Shown here piece after piece: positions 47,301 through 53,190 of a DNA stretch of 53,190 bases; the first letter of the stretch is position 1; every line of letters starts with the position of its first letter. A program made the translations under genes and the position numbers. This DNA is from an uncultured Alphaproteobacteria bacterium (GTDB lineage Bacteria > Pseudomonadota > Alphaproteobacteria > HIMB59 > GCA-002718135): NCBI GenBank assembly GCA_902522015.1, contig CABYTX010000004.1, forward strand, positions 1 through 53,190, read 5' to 3'. The notes under the pieces were generated by a model. That model was not told the DNA's origin and did no database searches. It saw only the letters and a program-made list of their open reading frames with translations.

Positions 47301-47745
47301 ATCAAATAAAGATGGAAAAAAATATGCATTCATTACAGTTTCAGAAATAGGTTATCAGTTTGAATTAACAATATTTAGTGAAAATTTATATAAGTATCGA
47401 CCTATTTTAAAAGAGGGTAATCTATTAATATTTACAATAGATATTGTAAAAAATAATTCAGACACCCGTTTTATAATTAGAACTATTTCTCTTCTTGATG
47501 ATTTTTTTACTAAAAATAAATATAAGTTTAATATTTATGTGGATATGAATAACATTAATGAATTGAAGAAAAGTATTTTTGAAAACAAAAAAAACAGCAA
47601 CTCAGATAATCATATTGACCTTTTTGTTACTTTAGATCAAAAATTGATAAACTTTGATTTTAAACAATATTCTATTCAGTCATACAAAAAACTTGATGAG
47701 CTAAATAAAGCAAAAATGTTAGATTATTCTTTAGAAATATCTTGA
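44341..47745 (+). CDS. dnaE: DNA polymerase III subunit alpha
   Basis: The 1134-residue replicative polymerase. An N-terminal PHP domain is followed by palm, thumb and fingers and a C-terminal OB fold. Catalytic aspartates lie in MPDFDIDFCQTRRDEV, with GPGRGSGAGSLVAWCLGITD just before and FNKSHAAAYALISYQTAYLK in the helix-hairpin region. The PHP domain is degenerate: HLRSLSSYS replaces the metal-binding HLRxHSxYS type, so no PHP proofreading is expected and an epsilon subunit must supply it. OB fold: LKICGAILDIKERSNKDGKK region. The gene ends 73 bases before the rpsB leader starts to be translated. Confidence 0.97.
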   Translation: MNNPFIHLRSLSSYSLSESTLKINNLVDLAKKNDMPAIAITDNNNMFGVFEFSKECVKNNIQPIIGTSINLLDIIVNNQISQVTFLVKNEIGYRNLLELSSLSHLNEGNNIGINFSQLEKFSEGLFCYIGGEFNPLLLLNKENKKKDIIQLIGNFKKVFKQNFLFEIQRINDQNIDVFEKEFINLSKEFDIPLIGSNNIKYATKDDYSAHDALLCIAQKSTINNSQRNTSNENIYFKSNEEMSSNFEDIPEIIKNNLNIALSCNYFPESTKPQLPEFKNDLNLSAEDFLLKSSELGLKKKIKEKNIKNIQMYSDRLKYENEIIIRMGFAGYFLIVADFVNWAKEQFIPVGPGRGSGAGSLVAWCLGITDLDPLEYDLLFERFLNPERVSMPDFDIDFCQTRRDEVIEYVNNKYGSECVAHIITFGTLASRAAVRDIGRVLEVPYGEVDSFAKLIPFNPSNPLTLSDSIKSEKSLQERISSDERISNIIDVSLKIEGTHRHASTHAAGVVIGHEKLSKVVPLYKDQNTNTNATQFSMKYVEEAGLIKFDFLGLTTLSIIDDCVKLIVKENKNFLINKISLNDKKTYDQLSKGDTVGIFQLESNGMGSVLRQLQPDRFEEIIAVVALFRPGPMDNIPSFCNRKHGREEIKYLHSMLEHVLKETYGIIVYQEQVMQIAQVLSNYSLGEADLLRRAMGKKIQKEMDMQKSRFIEGAVQNNIEKREASKIFDLVDKFAGYGFNKSHAAAYALISYQTAYLKANFPHEFLTATLNYSIDRTEKIILLKQEIERLNIKFLKPDINYSEPLFSIETNDNLKSIRFGLAAIKGVGLKSISGVVDERNKNGKFKNIIDFMNRVSKEVINKRQLEKLIQAGAFDSIEYNRSKLFNNVTKFIELYGVEKNINQEMLFEDNDISFDDKNLFNQNFKKWKNSEILSNELEVIGFYFSDHPLNHYPRKFFELENIKPLKDYSDSDQTNSLKICGAILDIKERSNKDGKKYAFITVSEIGYQFELTIFSENLYKYRPILKEGNLLIFTIDIVKNNSDTRFIIRTISLLDDFFTKNKYKFNIYVDMNNINELKKSIFENKKNSNSDNHIDLFVTLDQKLINFDFKQYSIQSYKKLDELNKAKMLDYSLEIS

Positions 47746-47758
47746 AATAATAATAAAT

Positions 47759-47842
47759 TATAATAATAGAAATTCCAATTAAATCTAGCACACAGAAAAA
47801 ACCGGTGTTTTTATTTCTGTGGAGGTTAAACCGGGAGTTATT
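47759..47842 (+). promoter_or_regulatory. rpsB leader with hairpin and pseudoknot over the ribosome binding site
   Basis: TATAAT (47759-47764) is a likely -10, without a clear -35. The leader forms an 8-bp hairpin, CACAGAAA (47791-47798) with TTTCTGTG (47814-47821). Its loop contains CCGGT (47802-47806), complementary to ACCGG (47830-47834) just upstream of the start. That pairing would cover GGGAG (47833-47837), the ribosome binding site five bases before ATG 47843. This is the layout expected of an S2 autoregulatory leader, as known for rpsB-tsf in enterobacteria. Confidence 0.65.
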
Positions 47843-48598
47843 ATGAATTTACCAGAAGTCAAAATCGAAGATCTTTTAGAATCAGGAGTCCATTTTGGAC
47901 ATAACGTAAGAAGATGGAATCCAAAAATGCAAGAATATATATACGGTGTTAGAAATAACATTCATATTTTTGATTTAAGAATTACTTTAGAATTATTAAA
48001 CACCGCTCTTACTAAAATTCACGAAACTGTTTCAAAATCTGGAAAAATACTTTTCGTTGGGACAAAAAAACAATGCAGTGATGTCGTTAGGGAGTTAGCA
48101 TTAATGAATAATAATTTTTATGTAAATAAAAGATGGTTAGGTGGTACTTTAACAAACTGGAAGACAATCTCAAATTCTATTAAAAGATTAGAGGAGATTG
48201 AATTATTTTTAAAAGATAATGAGTCTTCTAAAAATTTATCAAAAAAAGAATTATTAGATATATCAAGAGAAAAACAAAAACTTGAATTAAATATTGGTGG
48301 TATAAGAAATCTTAATGGTAAACCAGATTTATTAATTGTGTTTGATGTTATTAAGGACAAAATTGCTGTTAGAGAAGCGAATAAACTTAAAATTCCAGTT
48401 GTTGCTATCGTTGATACTAACGCTGATCCAGACAATGTAGATTATATTATACCAGGAAACGATGATGCTTTAAGATCAATAAATCTATACCAAAATTATT
48501 TTTCAGAAACTATTCAAGATGCAATAAATTTTCAAAATAATAATGTTGATAAAGATGAAAACAAAAATCTAGAAAACTTAAAAAAGGAAGATAAATAA
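47843..48598 (+). CDS. rpsB: 30S ribosomal protein S2
   Basis: A 251-residue S2 protein of the small subunit head. It opens LPEVKIEDLLESGVHFGHNVRRWNPKM and contains FVGTKKQCSDVV, KRWLGGTLTNWKTI and PVVAIVDTNADPDNVDYIIPGNDDA, all hallmarks. ATG 47843 is the right start: it has GGGAG five bases before it and gives the family N-terminus, while an in-frame GTG at 47819 lies inside the leader hairpin and upstream of the ribosome binding site. First gene of rpsB-tsf-pyrH-frr. Confidence 0.98.
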   Translation: MNLPEVKIEDLLESGVHFGHNVRRWNPKMQEYIYGVRNNIHIFDLRITLELLNTALTKIHETVSKSGKILFVGTKKQCSDVVRELALMNNNFYVNKRWLGGTLTNWKTISNSIKRLEEIELFLKDNESSKNLSKKELLDISREKQKLELNIGGIRNLNGKPDLLIVFDVIKDKIAVREANKLKIPVVAIVDTNADPDNVDYIIPGNDDALRSINLYQNYFSETIQDAINFQNNNVDKDENKNLENLKKEDK

Positions 48599-49449
48599 TG
48601 GCAAGTGTCACGGAACTAATTAAAGAACTTAGGGAAAAAACAGGTGCAGGATTTTTGGATTGTAAAAAATCTTTAGAACAAAATAATAATGATATTGAGA
48701 AATCAATTGAAGAACTTAGAAAAAAAGGATTAGCAAAAGCATCAAAAAAAAGTGATCGTGCTGCAAATGAAGGAGCAGTGGGCATATATTCAAATACCGA
48801 TATTACTGTTTTATTAAAAGTTAATAGCGAAACTGATTTTGCTGCAAAAAGTGAAACCTTTTTAGATTTCCTGGATAAATTAGGTAATTTTGTTTTAAAA
48901 AATAAAATTTTAATTGATAAAAATCAATTTTTAAATCAAAAATATGAGGAAGGAACAATACAAGATTATTTTAATTCTATGATTGCTAAAATTGGAGAAA
49001 ACTTAATCTTAAATGATTTAATTGTAAAGAATAACAAAAATACCAATTATTCCTTTTATATTCATAACGGTTATAGAAGTAATATAGGAAAAATAATTTC
49101 TTTAGTTGAGTATTCATCTAATAATAATGCTGAAGAGATTCAAACATTATCTAAGAATTTATGTATGCATATTGCGGCAATGAAACCTGATTCATTAGAT
49201 GTTAATGATTTAGATATAAAATTAATTGAAAATGAAGAGAAAATTCAAAGAGAACTTATTTTAAATTCTGGTAAACCATCTAATATAGTAGATAAGATAT
49301 TAGCTGGCAAAATGAAAAAATTCTACAGTGAAGTAACCTTATTAAACCAAGCTTATATTTTAGATCAAGATAAAACTGTTAAAAAAGTAATTGAAGAACA
49401 TTCTAAATTTGAATTTAAAGTGAATTCTTTTGAATTAATTAGTTTATAG
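48598..49449 (+). CDS. tsf: Elongation factor Ts
   Basis: A 283-residue guanine-nucleotide exchange factor for EF-Tu. The N-terminal UBA-like domain has [16 protein letters not shown] and [20 protein letters not shown]; the core has the Asp-Phe pair [14 protein letters not shown] that inserts into EF-Tu. The second dimer-like half is diverged. It shares a base with rpsB, the conserved bacterial pairing. Confidence 0.97.
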   Translation: MASVTELIKELREKTGAGFLDCKKSLEQNNNDIEKSIEELRKKGLAKASKKSDRAANEGAVGIYSNTDITVLLKVNSETDFAAKSETFLDFLDKLGNFVLKNKILIDKNQFLNQKYEEGTIQDYFNSMIAKIGENLILNDLIVKNNKNTNYSFYIHNGYRSNIGKIISLVEYSSNNNAEEIQTLSKNLCMHIAAMKPDSLDVNDLDIKLIENEEKIQRELILNSGKPSNIVDKILAGKMKKFYSEVTLLNQAYILDQDKTVKKVIEEHSKFEFKVNSFELISL

Positions 49450-49450
49450 G

Positions 49451-50152
49451 ATGAATAAAAGAATTCTACTAAAAATATCTGGTGAATCTTTAATGGGCTC
49501 TTCAGATTATGGTATTGATGTTTCCACAATTAATAAAATTTCTAATGAAATTAAAAATGTTTATAAAAAAAAATATCAAATATGTTTAATTATCGGAGGG
49601 GGGAACATATTTAGAGGAATTAAAGGAGCATCTGAAGGTATTGATAGATCTACTTCTGATTACATGGGTATGTTGGCAACAGTTATGAATGCCTTATCAC
49701 TCCAAAGTAGTCTAGAAAAAATTAATGTACCAACGAGAGTGCAATCAGCCATTACTATGTCTCAAATTGCTGAACCATATATAAGGCGACGTGCTATAAG
49801 ACATTTAGAAAGAAACAGAATTGTAATATTTGCAGCTGGAACTGGTAATCCATTTTTTTCTACAGACACTGCAGCTACGTTGAGAGCTTCTGAACTTGAT
49901 TGCAAATTGATTATTAAAGCTACAAAGGTTAATGGGATATATGATAAAGATCCTGTTAAATATAAAAAAGCAAAATTAATCAAAAATATATCCTACAACG
50001 AAGTCATTAATAAGAATTTACAAGTTATGGATTTAACTGCAATTAGTTTAGCAAAAGATACAAAAATTCCAATTTTTATAACAAATATTTTTAACAAAGA
50101 CTCTCTAATTAATGTTTTGAATCGAAAAGGATCATATAGTAAAATAAATTAA
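49451..50152 (+). CDS. pyrH: Uridylate kinase
   Basis: A 233-residue hexameric UMP kinase of the amino-acid-kinase fold, making UDP for RNA, DNA and cell wall precursors. [20 protein letters not shown] opens the fold; [11 protein letters not shown] binds phosphate, and [19 protein letters not shown] is the nucleotide region. It follows tsf by one base and precedes frr by two. Confidence 0.97.
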   Translation: MNKRILLKISGESLMGSSDYGIDVSTINKISNEIKNVYKKKYQICLIIGGGNIFRGIKGASEGIDRSTSDYMGMLATVMNALSLQSSLEKINVPTRVQSAITMSQIAEPYIRRRAIRHLERNRIVIFAAGTGNPFFSTDTAATLRASELDCKLIIKATKVNGIYDKDPVKYKKAKLIKNISYNEVINKNLQVMDLTAISLAKDTKIPIFITNIFNKDSLINVLNRKGSYSKIN

Positions 50153-50154
50153 AT

Positions 50155-50697
50155 ATGAATGAAATAGAAAGTAAAATGAGTTCTGCTGTTATGCATTTTG
50201 AGAAAGAATTAAATACTTTAAGAACTTCAAGAGCAAATCCATCAATGTTGGATAATATATTTGTTGATGCATATGGATCAAAAACACCTTTAAATCAATT
50301 AGGTAATATATCTGTTCAAGATGCTAATACAATTAACATTCAGATTTGGGATTCAACACTTATAAAAGTAATTGAAAATGCAATTGCAGAATCAAATCTT
50401 GGAATAAATCCTCAAACCGATGGTCAATTAATTAGATTGCCAATCCCAAAACTAAGTGAAGAAAGAAGAAGAGAAATTATAAAAATTGCCTCTGAATTTG
50501 CAGAAAATTCAAAAATTACTATAAGAAATATTAGAAGGGATTTTATTGAAAATTCAAAAAATGAAAAAAAGAACTCAAATCTTTCTGAAGATGAATTAAA
50601 AAGAAATATTAATGAAATACAAAAAGTAACTGATAATAAAATAGATGAAATTGACAAAATATTGGAAACTAAAAAAATAGATATTTTGAAAGTATAG
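50155..50697 (+). CDS. frr: Ribosome recycling factor
   Basis: A 180-residue RRF, slightly shorter than the usual 185. It is an L-shaped protein of a three-helix bundle and a beta domain that splits post-termination ribosomes with EF-G. The family motif LRTSRANPSMLDNIFVDAYG is near residue 25, and LPIPKLSEERRREIIKIASE is in the long helix. Operon position after pyrH is canonical. Confidence 0.97.
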   Translation: MNEIESKMSSAVMHFEKELNTLRTSRANPSMLDNIFVDAYGSKTPLNQLGNISVQDANTINIQIWDSTLIKVIENAIAESNLGINPQTDGQLIRLPIPKLSEERRREIIKIASEFAENSKITIRNIRRDFIENSKNEKKNSNLSEDELKRNINEIQKVTDNKIDEIDKILETKKIDILKV

Positions 50698-50699
50698 GT

Positions 50700-51383
50700 T
50701 TGTATAATAATTTAAACCACGTAGCTGTTATACTTGATGGAAATAAGAGGTGGGCAAAAAAAAATAATCTTACTAATAATCATGGATATTTAAAAGGATT
50801 TGAAAATATTAGAAATTTAGTCGAATATTCTTTATCGCTAAAAATATCACACTTAACATTATATACCTTGTCATCTGAAAATTATAATAGATCATCAATT
50901 AATGTCATATATAAAATAATCTATGATAACTTTTCAAAAATATTTGATGAACTTTTAATTAAAAAGGGAGTAAAAATAAAAATCTTTGGTAAAAGAGAAA
51001 ATTTACCTAGCAAAATAATTGAAATTTTTGAGAAGATTGAAAATTTATCTTCGCAAAATAATGCACTTAATTTGCACATTGCATTCAATTACGGATTTAA
51101 AGATGAGATAAAAAATATTGTAAAAAAAATAAAAGAAAATTCTATCAATATTAATTTAGAAGATGAAAAAGAAATAGAATTATTATTTTATTTAGGTCAA
51201 ATTCCTGATCCAGATATATTAATTAGGACAGGGGGTTATCAAAGATTAAGTAATTTTATAATGTATCAGCTTACATATACAGAACTTTTTTTTACTAAAA
51301 CACTATGGCCAGATTTTACAGAAAAAGAATTTAAATCGATAGTTGATGACTATTTAAAAATAAATAGAAAATATGGTCTATAA
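50700..51383 (+). CDS. uppS: Isoprenyl transferase (undecaprenyl diphosphate synthase)
   Basis: A 227-residue cis-prenyltransferase making the C55 carrier lipid for peptidoglycan and other glycans. The catalytic Asp lies in HVAVILDGNKRWAKK, near the N-terminus; TLYTLSSENYNR and DILIRTGGYQRLSNFIMYQL complete the active site. The start is TTG 50700: no ATG gives the conserved N-terminus. It overlaps cdsA by 11 bases. Confidence 0.95.
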   Translation: MYNNLNHVAVILDGNKRWAKKNNLTNNHGYLKGFENIRNLVEYSLSLKISHLTLYTLSSENYNRSSINVIYKIIYDNFSKIFDELLIKKGVKIKIFGKRENLPSKIIEIFEKIENLSSQNNALNLHIAFNYGFKDEIKNIVKKIKENSININLEDEKEIELLFYLGQIPDPDILIRTGGYQRLSNFIMYQLTYTELFFTKTLWPDFTEKEFKSIVDDYLKINRKYGL

Positions 51384-51996
51384 AAATTTGTTATTAAGAT
51401 TTATTTCTTCTATTCTATTTTTGGTAATTTATATTAATATATCTTTATTTAAATTCGATTACGTTTTTTATTTAATTATTTTAATCTATATTTTTGTTAT
51501 AATAGAAATTCTTGTTTATTTTATTAAATATAAAATAATACCTTTAATATATGTATTTATATCATTTATTTTTTTCATATTAAATGATTTTAATGAAACA
51601 ATATTTATTAGTTTCAATCTATTTTTATTTTCTATAATTACTTTTGATACATTTTCATATTTAATTGGTAAACTTATCGGAAAAAACCAATTGATAAAGG
51701 TTAGTCCCAATAAAACAGTAGAGGGTTTCTTTGGAGGCTTTATAATTTCACTAATTTTATCTATTTTTTTATTATATTATTTTGAAATAAAAATTACATT
51801 TAATTTAATTGTTTTCATATTGTTGATTATTTCATCTGGTTTCTTTGGTGATATATTACAATCATATTTTAAAAGAAAAAATAACATAAAAAATTCTAGT
51901 AAACTTATCCCAGGACATGGTGGAGTTTTTGATAGATTTGATAGTTTTTTGTTTTCAATTATTTTTTATTCTATATCTATAAATTTTTTACTATGA
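51373..51996 (+). CDS. cdsA: Phosphatidate cytidylyltransferase (CDP-diglyceride synthase)
   Basis: A 207-residue multi-pass membrane protein that makes CDP-diacylglycerol, the branch point for phospholipids. The CDP-alcohol synthase signature is intact near the C-terminus as IPGHGGVFDRFDSFLFS, with SPNKTVEGFFGGF before it. It is about 60 residues shorter than the usual 260-280, with fewer N-terminal membrane helices. It overlaps uppS and dxr. Confidence 0.92.
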   Translation: MVYKNLLLRFISSILFLVIYINISLFKFDYVFYLIILIYIFVIIEILVYFIKYKIIPLIYVFISFIFFILNDFNETIFISFNLFLFSIITFDTFSYLIGKLIGKNQLIKVSPNKTVEGFFGGFIISLILSIFLLYYFEIKITFNLIVFILLIISSGFFGDILQSYFKRKNNIKNSSKLIPGHGGVFDRFDSFLFSIIFYSISINFLL

Positions 51997-53144
51997 ACAT
52001 TAATATATTTGGAAGCACTGGAACTATAGGTGTTAAAACGTTAGAATTAATTGACGATAATTTTCCAAAATTGAGAGTAAACTTATTATGCGCTAAATCA
52101 AATTCAAACTTATTAATAAGACAGATTTCTAGATATAAACCCAAATATGCATTTCTATATGATCTGGATAAATTAGATAATTTTAAATCCAAAATAGGCA
52201 AAACTAAAATTCTAAATCTTAATGAGTTACTTAGTTACCTTAAATCTAGCAAATCAAATTTAAGTGTTTTAGCTATATCTGGCTACAAATCTTTATATTT
52301 TCTTGATAGTATAATTCAAAATACGGACAACTTAGGTATAGCTAGTAAAGAAGCGATAGTTTCTGCAGGACATATTTTTAAAAAAAAAAAATATTTTAAT
52401 AAAACAAATATTTTCCCACTTGATTCAGAGCACTTCTCAATTTTTGAATTTTTAAATAAAATAAAAATGAAAGAAAACATAAGTAAAATTACCCTAACTG
52501 CATCTGGGGGACCGTTTTACAAAATGAAATATAAAGATTTAAAAAATATTAGTTTTGCAAAAGCTATTAAACATCCAAAATGGAAAATGGGATATAAAAA
52601 TAGTATTGATTCAGCTACATTAGTTAATAAATGTCTAGAATTAATTGAAGCGCATTATTTATTTGATATTCCATTTAGTAAATTAGATATACTTATACAC
52701 CCTGAGGCTAAAGTTCACTCTATCATTGAATATGATAATTTTGTAACTCATTTTAACTTATTCAAAAATGATATGAAAATTCCCATTCTAAATTTTCTTC
52801 TTGAAAAAAAATCTAAAAAAATAAAAAAAAATCAAAATTTAAAAATTAGCACCATAGACTCTTTAAACTTTAAGAAGATAAAAGATGATATTTTTCCAAT
52901 ATATAGTTTTTTTGAAAAAATTAATAAAAAAATACCCCAAAACATAATTAAATTTAATATTGGAAATGAATATGCAGTAAATTTATTTAAAAATAAAAAA
53001 ATAAAATATACAGATATTTACAAAATAATCACAAAAGTAACATCTTTAAATTTGTATTCTTCAGTAAACAATATAAAAGATATAATAAATTATCATGAAG
53101 AAATTGAAGATAAATTACAAACGAATTCAATATATAATCTTTAG
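51993..53144 (+). CDS. dxr: 1-deoxy-D-xylulose 5-phosphate reductoisomerase
   Basis: A 383-residue NADPH-dependent enzyme of the MEP isoprenoid pathway. The dinucleotide-binding start is INIFGSTGTIGVKTLELID; the metal and substrate sites are IASKEAIVSAG-like (here GIASKEAIVSAG), FPLDSEHFSIFEFL, LTASGGPFYKMK and HPKWKMGYKNSIDSATLVNK. It overlaps cdsA by 4 bases and the following exported-protein gene by 50 bases. Confidence 0.96.
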   Translation: MNINIFGSTGTIGVKTLELIDDNFPKLRVNLLCAKSNSNLLIRQISRYKPKYAFLYDLDKLDNFKSKIGKTKILNLNELLSYLKSSKSNLSVLAISGYKSLYFLDSIIQNTDNLGIASKEAIVSAGHIFKKKKYFNKTNIFPLDSEHFSIFEFLNKIKMKENISKITLTASGGPFYKMKYKDLKNISFAKAIKHPKWKMGYKNSIDSATLVNKCLELIEAHYLFDIPFSKLDILIHPEAKVHSIIEYDNFVTHFNLFKNDMKIPILNFLLEKKSKKIKKNQNLKISTIDSLNFKKIKDDIFPIYSFFEKINKKIPQNIIKFNIGNEYAVNLFKNKKIKYTDIYKIITKVTSLNLYSSVNNIKDIINYHEEIEDKLQTNSIYNL

Positions 53145-53190
53145 TCTGATTTTCATTTTAGTTTTTTCAAAAAATGTATATTCAAATGAT
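53095..53190 (+). CDS. Partial gene for an exported protein, probably outer-membrane assembly factor BamA
   Basis: ATG 53095 opens a frame that runs 32 codons to the window edge. It reads as a signal peptide: MKKLKINYKRIQ, then the hydrophobic YIIFSLIFILVF, then SKNVYSND. In most relatives rseP and then bamA follow dxr. The visible text does not fit RseP, which starts with a membrane helix containing HExxH, but suits the signal peptide of BamA. It overlaps dxr by 50 bases; a TTG at 53104 would shorten that. The identification is by position and signal peptide only. Confidence 0.5.
   Translation, partial: MKKLKINYKRIQYIIFSLIFILVFSKNVYSND

Noticed and set aside
47819..47842. In-frame GTG start for rpsB eight codons upstream
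   Set aside because: It lies inside the leader hairpin and before the ribosome binding site, and adds residues not seen in S2 proteins.

Overview
The window reads as a chromosomal segment of a streamlined, very AT-rich marine alphaproteobacterium of the SAR11/Pelagibacterales type or a look-alike lineage. Base composition is roughly 70% A+T by eye (not computed). The basis is: tiny or negative intergenic distances; a complete 14-gene nuo operon followed by birA, coaX, rnj, a DUF1467 gene, proS, lolC/E, lolD and dnaE, a run typical of Alphaproteobacteria; a short ProRS without the insertion editing domain; an MntX-type manganese transporter; and lean versions of several housekeeping genes. I see no insertion sequence, prophage, CRISPR array or rRNA operon. 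Five protein-free RNA-gene sites carry tRNA-Phe, -His, -Leu, -Val and -Asp, all with encoded CCA.

Layout. 1-1867: divergent manganese regulator (mntR) and transporter (mntX) sharing a promoter/operator, plus a DUF2256 mini-protein. 1877-5787: a small basic ORF, murA, hisG, hisD, infA, yacG, tRNA-Phe. 5788-12112: a more variable stretch with a family 9 glycosyltransferase, two amino-acid ABC permeases without their partners, a cytochrome c', an IolE-like dehydratase, a class I glutamine amidotransferase of unknown substrate, and glpK. 12116-17308 (minus strand): parE and a nitrogen cluster of aminotransferase, PII (glnB) and glutamine synthetase (glnA). Between glnB and glnA lie two tandem copies of the glnA/glutamine-I riboswitch aptamer, the most striking regulatory feature here. 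17361-23850: tRNA-His, tRNA-Leu, the proteostasis run tig-clpP-clpX-lon, HU with its own promoter and terminator, then tRNA-Val and tRNA-Asp. 23950-37725: nuoA to nuoN. 37729-47745: birA, coaX, rnj, DUF1467, proS, lolC/E, lolD, dnaE. 47759-53190: an rpsB leader with a probable autoregulatory pseudoknot, then rpsB, tsf, pyrH, frr, uppS, cdsA, dxr and the first 32 codons of an exported protein, probably BamA.

How the parts work together. Complex I, ClpXP/Lon, translation factors, isoprenoid/phospholipid/peptidoglycan steps and lipoprotein export are core functions. Regulation appears to rest mostly on RNA or on simple local operators: glutamine sensed by RNA in front of glnA, ribosomal protein S2 probably sensed by its own leader, and manganese sensed by MntR at one palindrome. 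PII has an altered T-loop, and the usual glutamine synthetase adenylylation tyrosine sits in an altered context, which fits a lineage that has shifted nitrogen control from protein modification towards a riboswitch. That last statement is inference. No stretch longer than 300 bases lacks a gene; the longest gaps (15566-15812 and 5788-6010) are described as features.
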